Part shown: positions 17,398 to 24,963 of the stretch, piece after piece
Layout of the letters: the number at the start of each line of letters is the position of its first letter
Position numbering within the stretch: the stretch's first letter is position 1
Origin: Flammeovirga pacifica
GTDB taxonomy: Bacteria; Bacteroidota; Bacteroidia; Cytophagales; Flammeovirgaceae
Direction: 5' to 3'
DNA length: 64,000 nucleotides
Assembly: GCF_000807855.2 (NCBI RefSeq)
Contig: NZ_JRYR02000002.1
Location: 124,001 to 188,000, forward strand
Program-made: the position numbers and the translations under genes
The notes under the pieces: generated by a model
Told to the model about the DNA's origin: nothing
The model's input: the letters and a program-made list of their open reading frames with translations, nothing else
Database searches by the model: none

Positions 17398-20193
17398 ATG
17401 AAAAAATTATTACTAATAAGCTTACTTCTTTTAGGAAATGTGTTCTCTATAATGGGTAAAGAGAAAAACATTAGAAGTATTGATACTGATTACACCATTA
17501 CTTTGGTTAGAAATGCCATAGTAAAAAATGAGAGCTTTATTGTCGGCAATACTTTTGAAGGCCGTATCTTATTTTACAATTATCAAGGGAAAAAACTTTG
17601 GGACAATACCTTATCAGGATTCGCAAATCATGATATATGGTGTGAAGACATTACAAACGATGGTAAAGATGAAATTTTTGCCGCCAATGCGGATGGTTTC
17701 TTATACTGCTTAGATGCAAAAGGGAAATTACTTTGGAAATTTAAGTCGGGAGAAACGCCATTAATTGGAGTAACCGTTATGACTGGTAAACAAGGCAAAT
17801 ATATTGTTACTGGCGGTATGGATATGAATGTTTATTTCTTAGATACTAAAGGGAACATATTGCAAACTCTAAATTCTAAGGAATACTCAATTACTAAAGC
17901 ATGGGGTAAAAAAAATGGGAAGAGATATCCAAAAGGAAAGGCTCATACAACCAACTTTTTACGTAAAGCAACTATAGAAGGGAAAGAGGTATTAGTGATG
18001 CATGGAACTAATAACCAGAATGCAACTTCTGGAGCTATTTACCTTTTCAATGTTGATGAATATAAGCCCTATAAGAGTATAAAAGTATCGGGTAAAAGTG
18101 TTATTGGCGATCTAAAGATTTTTGATGTCGATAAAGATGGTACACAAGAGTTATATATGGGATCTTCTGGAATGATTCAAGAGGCAAGAGTAGAAAAACT
18201 TGATCTAAAAGATGAAACCAATTATACTTTCAAAATCAGTAAGCAAATCAAAAGAGGGAAAACTGGCTTTGGGTATCGTGTTCCTCAAACTGTTTTGATC
18301 AAAGAAGGAAAGACGGAGAAACTCTTGACCATTTTTGGGGAAAGAATCTTTTTGCTTCCTACTGATATGCAGGGAAATACATCAGAAGTTTTGATAAGTA
18401 AGTATTCTTATAATGATTTATGGAAAGATGAATCAAATGAAAAATTATTACTAGCGAGTGCACAATCAGGAGGTAGTTGTATCCATATTATCAATACTGC
18501 ATCTAAAAATTGGAGAGAGGAATACATTCAATTATCCCCGAAAGGGAAATTAGAAAGAATGTTGAACAATACAGCTGATTTTAGAAAGAATCTTCAAAAA
18601 TTCAATGCTTCTAAATGGGATGGAAAAGGACAGGACGTTTATTTTATGACTGAAAAAATAAACGAGCAAAATGAAGCATTGGTTAAAAGACTAAATAAAA
18701 AGAACGAATCACCTTACTTCTTGAATAGTATTCATATGCCTAAGGTTGAAAATTGGGACCGTTCGACATTTGGGAATGAGGCTTATGCTAACAGATTTGA
18801 TAGAAGAAAGAAGTATACTTTATCTCAGCAGCAAATGGTAGATTTAGTCACGCCTCTATATGATGGCTACTCTGGTATTTCGTATTGGGGCGGACATGGT
18901 AATGACCCAATGATGATTAGTCTAGAAACAGAGAAGAAAATCATTGATGCTGGAAAAGGTAAAAAAGTAGTCATGATTTTCCCTGAATTAGAACACTATA
19001 CTACAGATTTTGATTATACATTAAAGAACTTTTTATATCCATTAGCCGATTATGCTAATGGTAAAAATGCTAATTTATATATCCGAACTAAACATACTTT
19101 TTGGCAAGCCATTATCTATTTAGACATGTGGAACGGACTTTTATCTGGTGAATATGCTGATGTATTTGTGCCTTCAATGGAGGAAACAACAGATAAAATG
19201 ATGGACTTAAGTGTAGCTGGTAAAATGGGTATTTGGACAAGTGGTGCTACTAATAGTTGGGGTGCGCGTGGTGCAAGAGATAATGCAAGTTACTTTAGAT
19301 TAAGACAACATTCACATCAAATGGTCCCGAATCATTTCTTAAGGATGTTAGTATATAGTATGGCAAGTGGTGCACAATATATCAACAACTTTCCTGTAAA
19401 TCAGGAATACATGAGTGTTCTGTACGAAATGGTAGAGAAAGGCGTGTTGTATATTCCGAAAAGAGATCAGATTGTAAGTATTAACCCTGTACATTTAAGT
19501 ATGACTACTCCAGATAAAGTATATCTAGATCAAGGGAACAATTGTAAATGGACGACTTTTTATGACAAAGAATTTGAAGCAGAAAATGCTTTGGTATTCT
19601 CAAGAATGAATGGTACTTGGCCTGCAGCTCCTGTGAAAGAATATGACTTTTCTGCCTATGCTTCAGGATCAAAAGAAAGAAGATTAGAATTTGTTCCAAG
19701 GTATCATCAAGGATTAGTGATGATTACACCTCCCCAAAAAGGGAAATTTGCTGACAAAGAGGCAAAAAGAGGTGCTTTAGAAGATTTACTACATCCTATA
19801 TATAAAGGTAATATGACGGAGTTTATCACCGATGGTAAGTATTATTACAGCAGTGATGGAACTCAAAAGTATGCTCCACAAGAATATTATACAGAAGTTC
19901 AAAATGCGATTGAAAAAGCATCAGACAAACTCCCTGTTAAAATAAAAAGTGGTGAAGTAGGTTGGGTAGCAGTTCAAACTTCTCCTAAACATATTCGATT
20001 AACTATTATAGATAACGGGTATATTAATCCGGATGATCGTTTAGCTGAAATTCTTCTTCAAGTTGAAGTAGAAGAAATCAAAGATATTGTGACCAACGAA
20101 ACATTAAAAGCAGCCAATGGAAAACTTAAACTGACAGTTCCTTGTGGTCTTTTTAGATTCATTGATATTCAGTTAAAAGAAGAATTAAAATAA
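17398..20193 (+). CDS. Exported beta-propeller glycoside hydrolase, candidate lambda-carrageenase (GH150-like)
   Basis: A 931-residue exported protein, taking ATG 17398 over a GTG three codons upstream because the signal peptide then starts normally (MKKLLLISLLLLGNVFS). Residues about 25-380 look like a beta-propeller with PQQ/FG-GAP-like repeats (DITNDGKDEIFAANADGFLYCLD, then KIFDVDKDGTQELYMGSSG). Residues about 430-930 form a second domain with acidic motifs typical of TIM-barrel glycosidases (YWGGHGNDP near 500, FPELEHYT near 532, VPSMEETT near 594). Length and the propeller-plus-catalytic layout match what is described for lambda-carrageenase CglA of Pseudoalteromonas carrageenovora (942 residues, GH150), and it sits beside a GH82 homologue. 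I could not align it, so the GH150 call is tentative. No T9SS domain is seen. Confidence 0.55.
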   Translation: MKKLLLISLLLLGNVFSIMGKEKNIRSIDTDYTITLVRNAIVKNESFIVGNTFEGRILFYNYQGKKLWDNTLSGFANHDIWCEDITNDGKDEIFAANADGFLYCLDAKGKLLWKFKSGETPLIGVTVMTGKQGKYIVTGGMDMNVYFLDTKGNILQTLNSKEYSITKAWGKKNGKRYPKGKAHTTNFLRKATIEGKEVLVMHGTNNQNATSGAIYLFNVDEYKPYKSIKVSGKSVIGDLKIFDVDKDGTQELYMGSSGMIQEARVEKLDLKDETNYTFKISKQIKRGKTGFGYRVPQTVLIKEGKTEKLLTIFGERIFLLPTDMQGNTSEVLISKYSYNDLWKDESNEKLLLASAQSGGSCIHIINTASKNWREEYIQLSPKGKLERMLNNTADFRKNLQKFNASKWDGKGQDVYFMTEKINEQNEALVKRLNKKNESPYFLNSIHMPKVENWDRSTFGNEAYANRFDRRKKYTLSQQQMVDLVTPLYDGYSGISYWGGHGNDPMMISLETEKKIIDAGKGKKVVMIFPELEHYTTDFDYTLKNFLYPLADYANGKNANLYIRTKHTFWQAIIYLDMWNGLLSGEYADVFVPSMEETTDKMMDLSVAGKMGIWTSGATNSWGARGARDNASYFRLRQHSHQMVPNHFLRMLVYSMASGAQYINNFPVNQEYMSVLYEMVEKGVLYIPKRDQIVSINPVHLSMTTPDKVYLDQGNNCKWTTFYDKEFEAENALVFSRMNGTWPAAPVKEYDFSAYASGSKERRLEFVPRYHQGLVMITPPQKGKFADKEAKRGALEDLLHPIYKGNMTEFITDGKYYYSSDGTQKYAPQEYYTEVQNAIEKASDKLPVKIKSGEVGWVAVQTSPKHIRLTIIDNGYINPDDRLAEILLQVEVEEIKDIVTNETLKAANGKLKLTVPCGLFRFIDIQLKEELK

Positions 20194-20213
20194 TTGTTTA
20201 GTCTTCTTTTATT

Positions 20214-20253
20214 AAAGACGTGTTGTATGTGAGCGTACAGCACGTCTTTTTTT
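20214..20253 (+). terminator. Rho-independent terminator after the propeller enzyme gene
   Basis: A 14-base stem (AAAGACGTGTTGTA with TACAGCACGTCTTT, one mismatch) and 8-base loop followed by a T run. It isolates the propeller enzyme from the GH82 gene. Confidence 0.88.
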
Positions 20254-20464
20254 AGACTAAAAAACTGCTGTTATACTATCGTTATACATCAAAAAACAGT
20301 CTTTATAGCCTAATAGGGGTTAAATTTAAAAGTACCTTAACATACACTAATTTTACACGACGGCACACTCACTCATTTCGATTTTTTCATATTTGGTACA
20401 CTAGAAATGGTCGCTAGACCTCAACCTGTATGAAATGATTTTTTTATTAAACAAATGGAATGAA

Positions 20465-22006
20465 ATGAACAAATACGTTTTACTATTTTTAAGCTTCTGC
20501 TTCAACTTTACAATTTTGATGGGACAGAATGAAAGTGATTTCTATAACGATAGAATCAACTTTGTCACTAAAACCGTAAATCTTGTAGATGATTACGATG
20601 TCAACAATTTGGATGATGAAGACGATAGTCCCGCTTTGCAAAAAGCCATTGATGATATGACCGTTTTGGCCAACGGAGGAAGAATCAATATACCAGCAGG
20701 GACTTATTATTTCTCTAATATCCTTCTTAAATCTAATGTTCATATTACTATCGATACCGAGGCTATAATCTATCCAACAGATCCGGGAAACGATAAAAAC
20801 TATGTGATCATGAACATTGGTAAAAACAATGAGGAAACAAATAACATTAGTGTTAGAGGGGTAGATGGTCAATATACTGTCGATATTAGTAAGGCTAGAA
20901 ACCCTAATGTTAGAATGTTCCAACTGATTAATGTGAAGAACTTCCTAATTGCTGATATGCATATGATCGATGATAACACTAAGTTTTCTGCTATTACTAT
21001 GGGTTATTCAACTTATAAAGGGGAATATGTTAGTTCAGAAAATGGAGTGGTAAGAGACTGTAGTATTTTAAAGGCACATTATGGATATGGTCTGATTCAA
21101 TCGCAAGCACTTAAAAATACTTTTTTTAAAAACTGCTGGGGTGAAGGTGGTGTGACATTGCGTTTAGAAACAGGACTAAATATAATGAATGAATTACAAG
21201 TAGGCGGAAATTTTGATGTCTATGGAAAGAATATTTATTGTGAAAACGGTAATGCAGCTTTAATGATCTCTCCTCATTCTGTAAAAAATGGGCATGTAGA
21301 AATTGATGGTGTAGAAGCTAAAAATACAGGTTTTGCTGTACGAATTGGTAAAGGGTATGTTACAAAATATCAAGACTCATTGGGTATTACTCCTGGTTAT
21401 TATGCAAGTACATCAATAGTGAAGAATGTAAAAGCTTCTTATGGTTGTACAGCACAGGTAAAAGCAAAGCATTTTAAATACATGCCCTGCGAAGAGATAC
21501 AATGGATTGCATCAGATTATAACCCTGATGGTGAAAGTTATGCTGCTCCTGCTGTTTGTAATATTTTGAATACAGCAGATGGAAATAACAATAATGCTTT
21601 AGGTTATTATGATGTTGCCATTTCCAATACAGAATCTATCGGATTTAAACACCAAGAGAAAGACGTAGTAAAAGAAGAGGATGTCTTTGAAAATTGTGAT
21701 CAAACACCTCCTGATAATGATGGATGTGATTGTGAATGTAAAATGAATGGAGATGTGACAACAACTCCACCGTCAGCAACAGACCCAGTGTATTTTGTAT
21801 ATCCTAATCCATCTTCTGATAAATTTAAAATTCGCGGTGATATCAGAGATACAGATCAGATTCAAGTAACGGATTCTTATGGTAGAGTTGTAGCAGTAAC
21901 TCCTATATTTTATTCTTCAAGATGGGTAGTGAACTTAGTAGATCAACCTATTGGTATCTACTTTTTAAACATCAATGGAACGATAATTAAATTATTGAAA
22001 AATTAA
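20465..22006 (+). CDS. GH82 iota-carrageenase homologue with T9SS sorting domain
   Basis: A secreted right-handed beta-helix protein of 513 residues from ATG 20465, which gives a clean signal peptide (MNKYVLLFLSFCFNFTILMGQ). A longer frame starts 10 codons earlier. The core resembles Alteromonas fortis iota-carrageenase as I recall it: LRLETG against LRMETD, GLNIMNELQVGG against the NLLMKNYKQGG region, and ISPHSVKNGHVEI against FGPHFMKNGDVQV. Counting from the longer start, Gln222, Glu245 and His281 match the reported active-site residues, but position 247 is Gly instead of the reported Asp. Residues about 455-523 form a T9SS C-terminal domain (VYPNPSSDKF). The enzyme should cut the backbone of iota-carrageenan or a relative outside the cell. 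The Gly may mean altered activity. Confidence 0.85.
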   Translation: MNKYVLLFLSFCFNFTILMGQNESDFYNDRINFVTKTVNLVDDYDVNNLDDEDDSPALQKAIDDMTVLANGGRINIPAGTYYFSNILLKSNVHITIDTEAIIYPTDPGNDKNYVIMNIGKNNEETNNISVRGVDGQYTVDISKARNPNVRMFQLINVKNFLIADMHMIDDNTKFSAITMGYSTYKGEYVSSENGVVRDCSILKAHYGYGLIQSQALKNTFFKNCWGEGGVTLRLETGLNIMNELQVGGNFDVYGKNIYCENGNAALMISPHSVKNGHVEIDGVEAKNTGFAVRIGKGYVTKYQDSLGITPGYYASTSIVKNVKASYGCTAQVKAKHFKYMPCEEIQWIASDYNPDGESYAAPAVCNILNTADGNNNNALGYYDVAISNTESIGFKHQEKDVVKEEDVFENCDQTPPDNDGCDCECKMNGDVTTTPPSATDPVYFVYPNPSSDKFKIRGDIRDTDQIQVTDSYGRVVAVTPIFYSSRWVVNLVDQPIGIYFLNINGTIIKLLKN

Positions 22007-22052
22007 GGTGTGTTTCATATTTTGTAATACAATTATTTCTTTTTTATAAAGA

Positions 22053-22097
22053 AAAAAGAAGGCAGTTTCATAAAAGTAATTTTGAAACTGCCTTTTT
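22053..22097. terminator. Bidirectional terminator between GH82 and the lipoprotein gene
   Basis: A perfect 10-base stem (GGCAGTTTCA with TGAAACTGCC), flanked by A on the left and T on the right, lies between two convergent genes and can end both transcripts. Confidence 0.88.
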
Positions 22098-22101
22098 CTA
22101 T

Positions 22102-22809
22102 TTATCGTGTTTCAGTCAAAGATAAATCTTGAGCATCTTCTTCTGATACTAATTCTTCGTTATACATCACAAAACGATCGATAGCATGCCCTGTTGATCT
22201 TGGAGAAATTTGTACCGTATAATTTCCAGCTGCATTAAAAGTAGCATAGATATTTAGCCCTTCATGATCACTTGTTCTAGTTCCCCAGTTCCAATCTAAT
22301 GTACCCGAGCTGTAGACTTTCATCCACCCATCTTTTGAACTTCCTTTAGTGGTTTTATCAGATTGTACCATCAAACCACCTTTAGGGTATTTAATAGTAT
22401 TGTTTTTCTTCCCAAAAAAATCATCAGCATCAATAAGTCTTAACCAGCTATCGTTAGCTTCAGTAGGGTTATCGCCTTCGTTCACTTTATTATGCCAAAT
22501 AAAACGGAAAGTACCAGGAGTATTGATTTGTACTGTATACTCTAGAATTCCTACACCGGGGTTGTTCATTTGTCCTTCACCCACATTTTGGTAATAAGAA
22601 GTACCTGTATAACCTTTTGTATTTGTTGCTTCAGTCCATTCTTCTTCAATTGGAGTTGTTTCTATTTCGACAATTATTTTCCCGTCTACTTCTTTAAATA
22701 GAGCATTAGCATCTTTAATATTGGTAGCTTCATCCTTACCACAAGCCATAATTAACAGGCCAATCATGAATGAGAAGATTGCATTTGATTTTAGTAAATT
22801 TTTCATCAT
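22102..22809 (-). CDS. Lipoprotein with carbohydrate-binding-like domain
   Basis: A 235-residue lipoprotein (LLIMACG, lipid Cys23 or so) with one beta-sandwich-like domain over most of its length. The pattern (a W, then GYTGTSYYQN, VGILEYTVQINTPGTFRFIWHNKV, NDSWLRLIDADDFFGKK, and finally NYTVQISPRSTGHAIDRFVMY) resembles accessory sugar-binding domains found at the C-terminus of agarases, sulfatases and GH115-like enzymes. Here the domain stands alone on a lipid anchor, without a catalytic part. I infer a surface glycan-binding role, similar to what SusE/SusF-type lipoproteins do in other loci. It converges with the GH82 gene. A precise family cannot be given. Confidence 0.6.
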   Translation of the reverse strand: MMKNLLKSNAIFSFMIGLLIMACGKDEATNIKDANALFKEVDGKIIVEIETTPIEEEWTEATNTKGYTGTSYYQNVGEGQMNNPGVGILEYTVQINTPGTFRFIWHNKVNEGDNPTEANDSWLRLIDADDFFGKKNNTIKYPKGGLMVQSDKTTKGSSKDGWMKVYSSGTLDWNWGTRTSDHEGLNIYATFNAAGNYTVQISPRSTGHAIDRFVMYNEELVSEEDAQDLSLTETR

Positions 22810-23026
22810 AGTTATTTATCAAATAATATATATACCCTTATAAGTGCATCATAATGCAGCTTTTTTGGTACCTTTTGATAGTATACTAAAATAATGCCAT
22901 GGGAATTGATAATTGGATTTATCATATTCTAAATGATTTATTATTTTCAGTAAATAAGAAAAGGTTACCTATTTTAGATGAGACCACCTTTTTCAGAATA
23001 TATTATTATTGTGTTACAATATTTTA

Positions 23027-23324
23027 TTAATTGATATCAATACTTTTTGTACTCAATTGCGCGCCAAGTTCCTTACTTCTAGGCATTGGAGATGCCCCAC
23101 CAATAGTAACGGTAAGTTTTCCTTTCGGAAGTACTTCTTCTCCGTTATCATCAAAAATATTTCGCTTGTCTTTTGATATCTTAAAAGTGATTTCTTTCGA
23201 TGCTCCGGGAGCCAATCTAATTCTTTGAAAATCTTTTAAAGAGTGGTTGGGTGCATCAAATTTTACCTCATAATCTGATAGATATAACTGAACTACTTCT
23301 TCGGCCTCAACTTGACCATTATTA
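23027..23324 (-). pseudogene. Orphan second copy of the GH3 3' end
   Basis: Bases 23051-23324 match the 3' end of the intact GH3 gene (24988-25261) with 5 mismatches in 274 bases and no gap, including the frame up to a stop codon. The piece encodes about 90 C-terminal residues (DNNGQVEAEE to the end) but has no start of its own and no catalytic domain. The last residues differ (TKSIDIN against SKSVTIQ). It is a gene fragment, from a partial duplication or from insertion of DNA that carried a new 3' end. It must be recent, given the few differences. Confidence 0.9.
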
Positions 23325-23360
23325 TCTGTAGTGTGGTGAATTTTTTAGTGGAATTTCATT

Positions 23361-23810
23361 TTATTTATCACTACTATTAAGTTGTTCGATAAATTGATTA
23401 GCTTTTATCTGAAAATCGTTTAAATCAATACCTGTGCATGAAACATCTATGTTATATTTATATCCTCTAACGGTTTCGATAATGATAAATTTTTTCTGAT
23501 ATTTACCTCTCATTGGAATAGTATAATCCCAATCAAAGTGTCGTATATCTTTGACCTCAAATTTTTTAATTCCTTTATAGAATAAACCTTCACTATTTAG
23601 TTTAAAGTGTTCTTTATCCTGATTATGAATAATTCTTTTTATTGCAAAAGGAAGTAGGGTAAAAAATAATAGTAGTCCACCTAAAACATTGTATAAAATC
23701 TGATCTAGATAAATGGATAGAAAAATACTAAATAGGGGAGGGATTATAAATAAAAAAATTAGTGGTTTTATGATTGAATCAGTATCATGATAGATAAATT
23801 CTTTTTTCAT
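23361..23810 (-). CDS. Two-helix membrane protein with a possible PH-like domain, unknown
   Basis: A 149-residue protein. Two hydrophobic segments lie at about residues 15-35 and 38-56. The rest is a soluble beta-rich domain (LNSEGLFYKGIKKFEVKDIRHFDWDY, KKFIIIETVRGYKYNIDVS) of the style of bacterial PH-like membrane proteins. That resemblance is only suggestive. It lies between the two copies of the GH3 3' end, together with small and broken genes. It may be an immunity-type or orphan cargo gene, but no toxin is visible. Codon use looks like that of its neighbours. Real gene likely, function unknown. Confidence 0.65.
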   Translation of the reverse strand: MKKEFIYHDTDSIIKPLIFLFIIPPLFSIFLSIYLDQILYNVLGGLLLFFTLLPFAIKRIIHNQDKEHFKLNSEGLFYKGIKKFEVKDIRHFDWDYTIPMRGKYQKKFIIIETVRGYKYNIDVSCTGIDLNDFQIKANQFIEQLNSSDK

Positions 23811-23892
23811 TTTATTTCAAAATTTGCGGCTATTTAAAAAGTAAACGTATTGGAAATACTAACAAAGTACTCAAAAAATCCCATATTGGTAA

Positions 23893-24188
23893 ATGAGAAA
23901 AAAAGATAAAATTTTCGAAGAACTTAAAGCCCTTCTCGAAGAAATGACAGGGATAAAAAGATAACTCTAAATACTTCTATTAACATGAAGTTAAATATAA
24001 TAGGTATAGATGCTGAAGAGCTTTTAATATTAATTGTAGATAAGTTTAATATTGATTTTTCTTCAATGAATTTTGAAGAAAAAAGATTTTTTTTATATCC
24101 ATTGATTAAAAGCTCTTCACAGGAGTTAACAGTAGGTCATATGGTAGGTGTAATATTGGTAGGGACATGGTTTGAGGTTAATGAATAA
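23893..24188 (+). pseudogene. DUF1493-like gene broken by a one-base frameshift
   Basis: A frame from ATG 23893 reads about 23 residues (FEELKALLEEMTGIKR) then stops at 23964. A second frame continues to 24188 (ITLNTSINMKLNIIGIDAEELL, FNIDFSSMNF, and ELTVGHMVGVILVGTW at the end). Adding one A to the A run at 23955-23959 joins them into a single protein of about 98 residues. The joined sequence has the layout I know for DUF1493 proteins, which look like acyl-carrier proteins: a helical start, a GiDAeE motif, an FNxDFS..NF segment and a C-terminal LTV..L..VI..GTW. Either the gene is dead or the base is a sequencing error. The short downstream frame starting at 23985 alone would be a truncated protein. 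Confidence 0.65.
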
Positions 24189-24267
24189 GGTAATAAATAT
24201 TTTACTGTATCTCGGACTATTTACCATTTCAAATATTAGCGTTATTATGAACTATTTAATTGTTTAA
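24181..24267 (+). CDS. Possible 28-residue membrane peptide
   Basis: An ATG overlapping the stop of the DUF1493-like frame by 8 bases opens a 28-residue hydrophobic peptide (MNKVINILLYLGLFTISNIS...). The overlap suggests coupled translation, and DUF1493 genes are often followed by small membrane protein genes. It may equally be the decayed start of a longer gene. Weak call. Confidence 0.3.
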   Translation: MNKVINILLYLGLFTISNISVIMNYLIV

Positions 24268-24275
24268 GTTTTCAC

Positions 24276-24317
24276 CTCACAACCAAAATAAAACCATGAA
24301 AAAACTTCCAAAGCAAA
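24276..24317 (+). repeat. 42-base direct repeat, copy 1
   Basis: Identical to 24809-24850. Each copy holds ATGAAAAAACTTCCAAAGCAAA preceded by ACAACCAAAATAAAACC, that is, the 5' end of a small gene starting MKKLPKQ. In this copy the frame stops after 22 codons (24296-24364). The repeat brackets the 113-residue membrane protein gene and suggests a duplicated and decayed gene start. Confidence 0.85.
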
Positions 24318-24398
24318 TTATTATCATCAATCTTTTAGTATTGGAGAAAGATCACTATATGTAGATTATATAAATCCACATTTTATTATTAAAATAAT

Positions 24399-24740
24399 AT
24401 GCATTATATATCGTTTAGAATTTATTCATTTATTAAGAAGTATCAAAGACAACCACAACCAAAATTAGCGAATAAAATATTCTTAGGTACTGTGCCTTTG
24501 TCATTATTAATTTGGTTTAACTTACTTTCTATACAATCACTGATTTCAAAGTATTGTGTTAGAGTACCTATTTTTAAAATAGAATATGTATGTTTAGCTG
24601 CGCTTACATTAAATCTAGTTATCTATTTTTTTGTTGTAAATAGGAGAGATTTTTTGAGAAGATATAAAAAAGGCTTTAAGGGAGGTGTCGTTGTAGTTTT
24701 ATACATAATATTCACATTGATTATGTTTATTGTTGCATAG
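24399..24740 (+). CDS. Hypothetical multi-helix membrane protein
   Basis: A 113-residue protein with three hydrophobic segments (about residues 26-46, 60-79 and 95-113) and basic connecting loops (RRDFLRRYKKGFKGG). No signal peptide and no family recognised. It lies between two identical 42-base repeats inside the region flanked by duplicated GH3 3' ends. Together with the DUF1493-like fragment it looks like cargo of a small gene cassette. Coding potential is fair. Confidence 0.5.
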   Translation: MHYISFRIYSFIKKYQRQPQPKLANKIFLGTVPLSLLIWFNLLSIQSLISKYCVRVPIFKIEYVCLAALTLNLVIYFFVVNRRDFLRRYKKGFKGGVVVVLYIIFTLIMFIVA

Positions 24741-24808
24741 CCTTCTCACAGTGTTCTGATGTTAAGCGATAGCGTCACTCAGAACTTTCACATCAAATAA
24801 GTTTTGAA

Positions 24809-24850
24809 CTCACAACCAAAATAAAACCATGAAAAAACTTCCAAAGCAAA
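24809..24850 (+). repeat. 42-base direct repeat, copy 2
   Basis: Identical to 24276-24317. Here the frame after ATGAAAAAACTTCCAAAGCAAA hits a stop almost at once (ACCATCTAA), so no protein can be made. The repeats are about 533 bases apart. Confidence 0.85.
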
Positions 24851-24963
24851 CCATCTAACCTCCCTTATCTTATCCAATAAAAAGTAGAAAAAATGAAAGA
24901 TATAAAAAAAGGAACAACCTCAATGATTGCCCCTTTTTATCAACGATTTTGTACCGTTCTAAA

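Noticed and set aside
20489-20923. 144-codon minus-strand open frame at the GH82 start
   Set aside because: It is antisense to the GH82 signal peptide and helix repeats and shows no family features.
24296-24364. 22-codon frame starting MKKLPKQ
   Set aside because: Too short, starts inside a 42-base repeat and shows no features beyond a decayed gene start.
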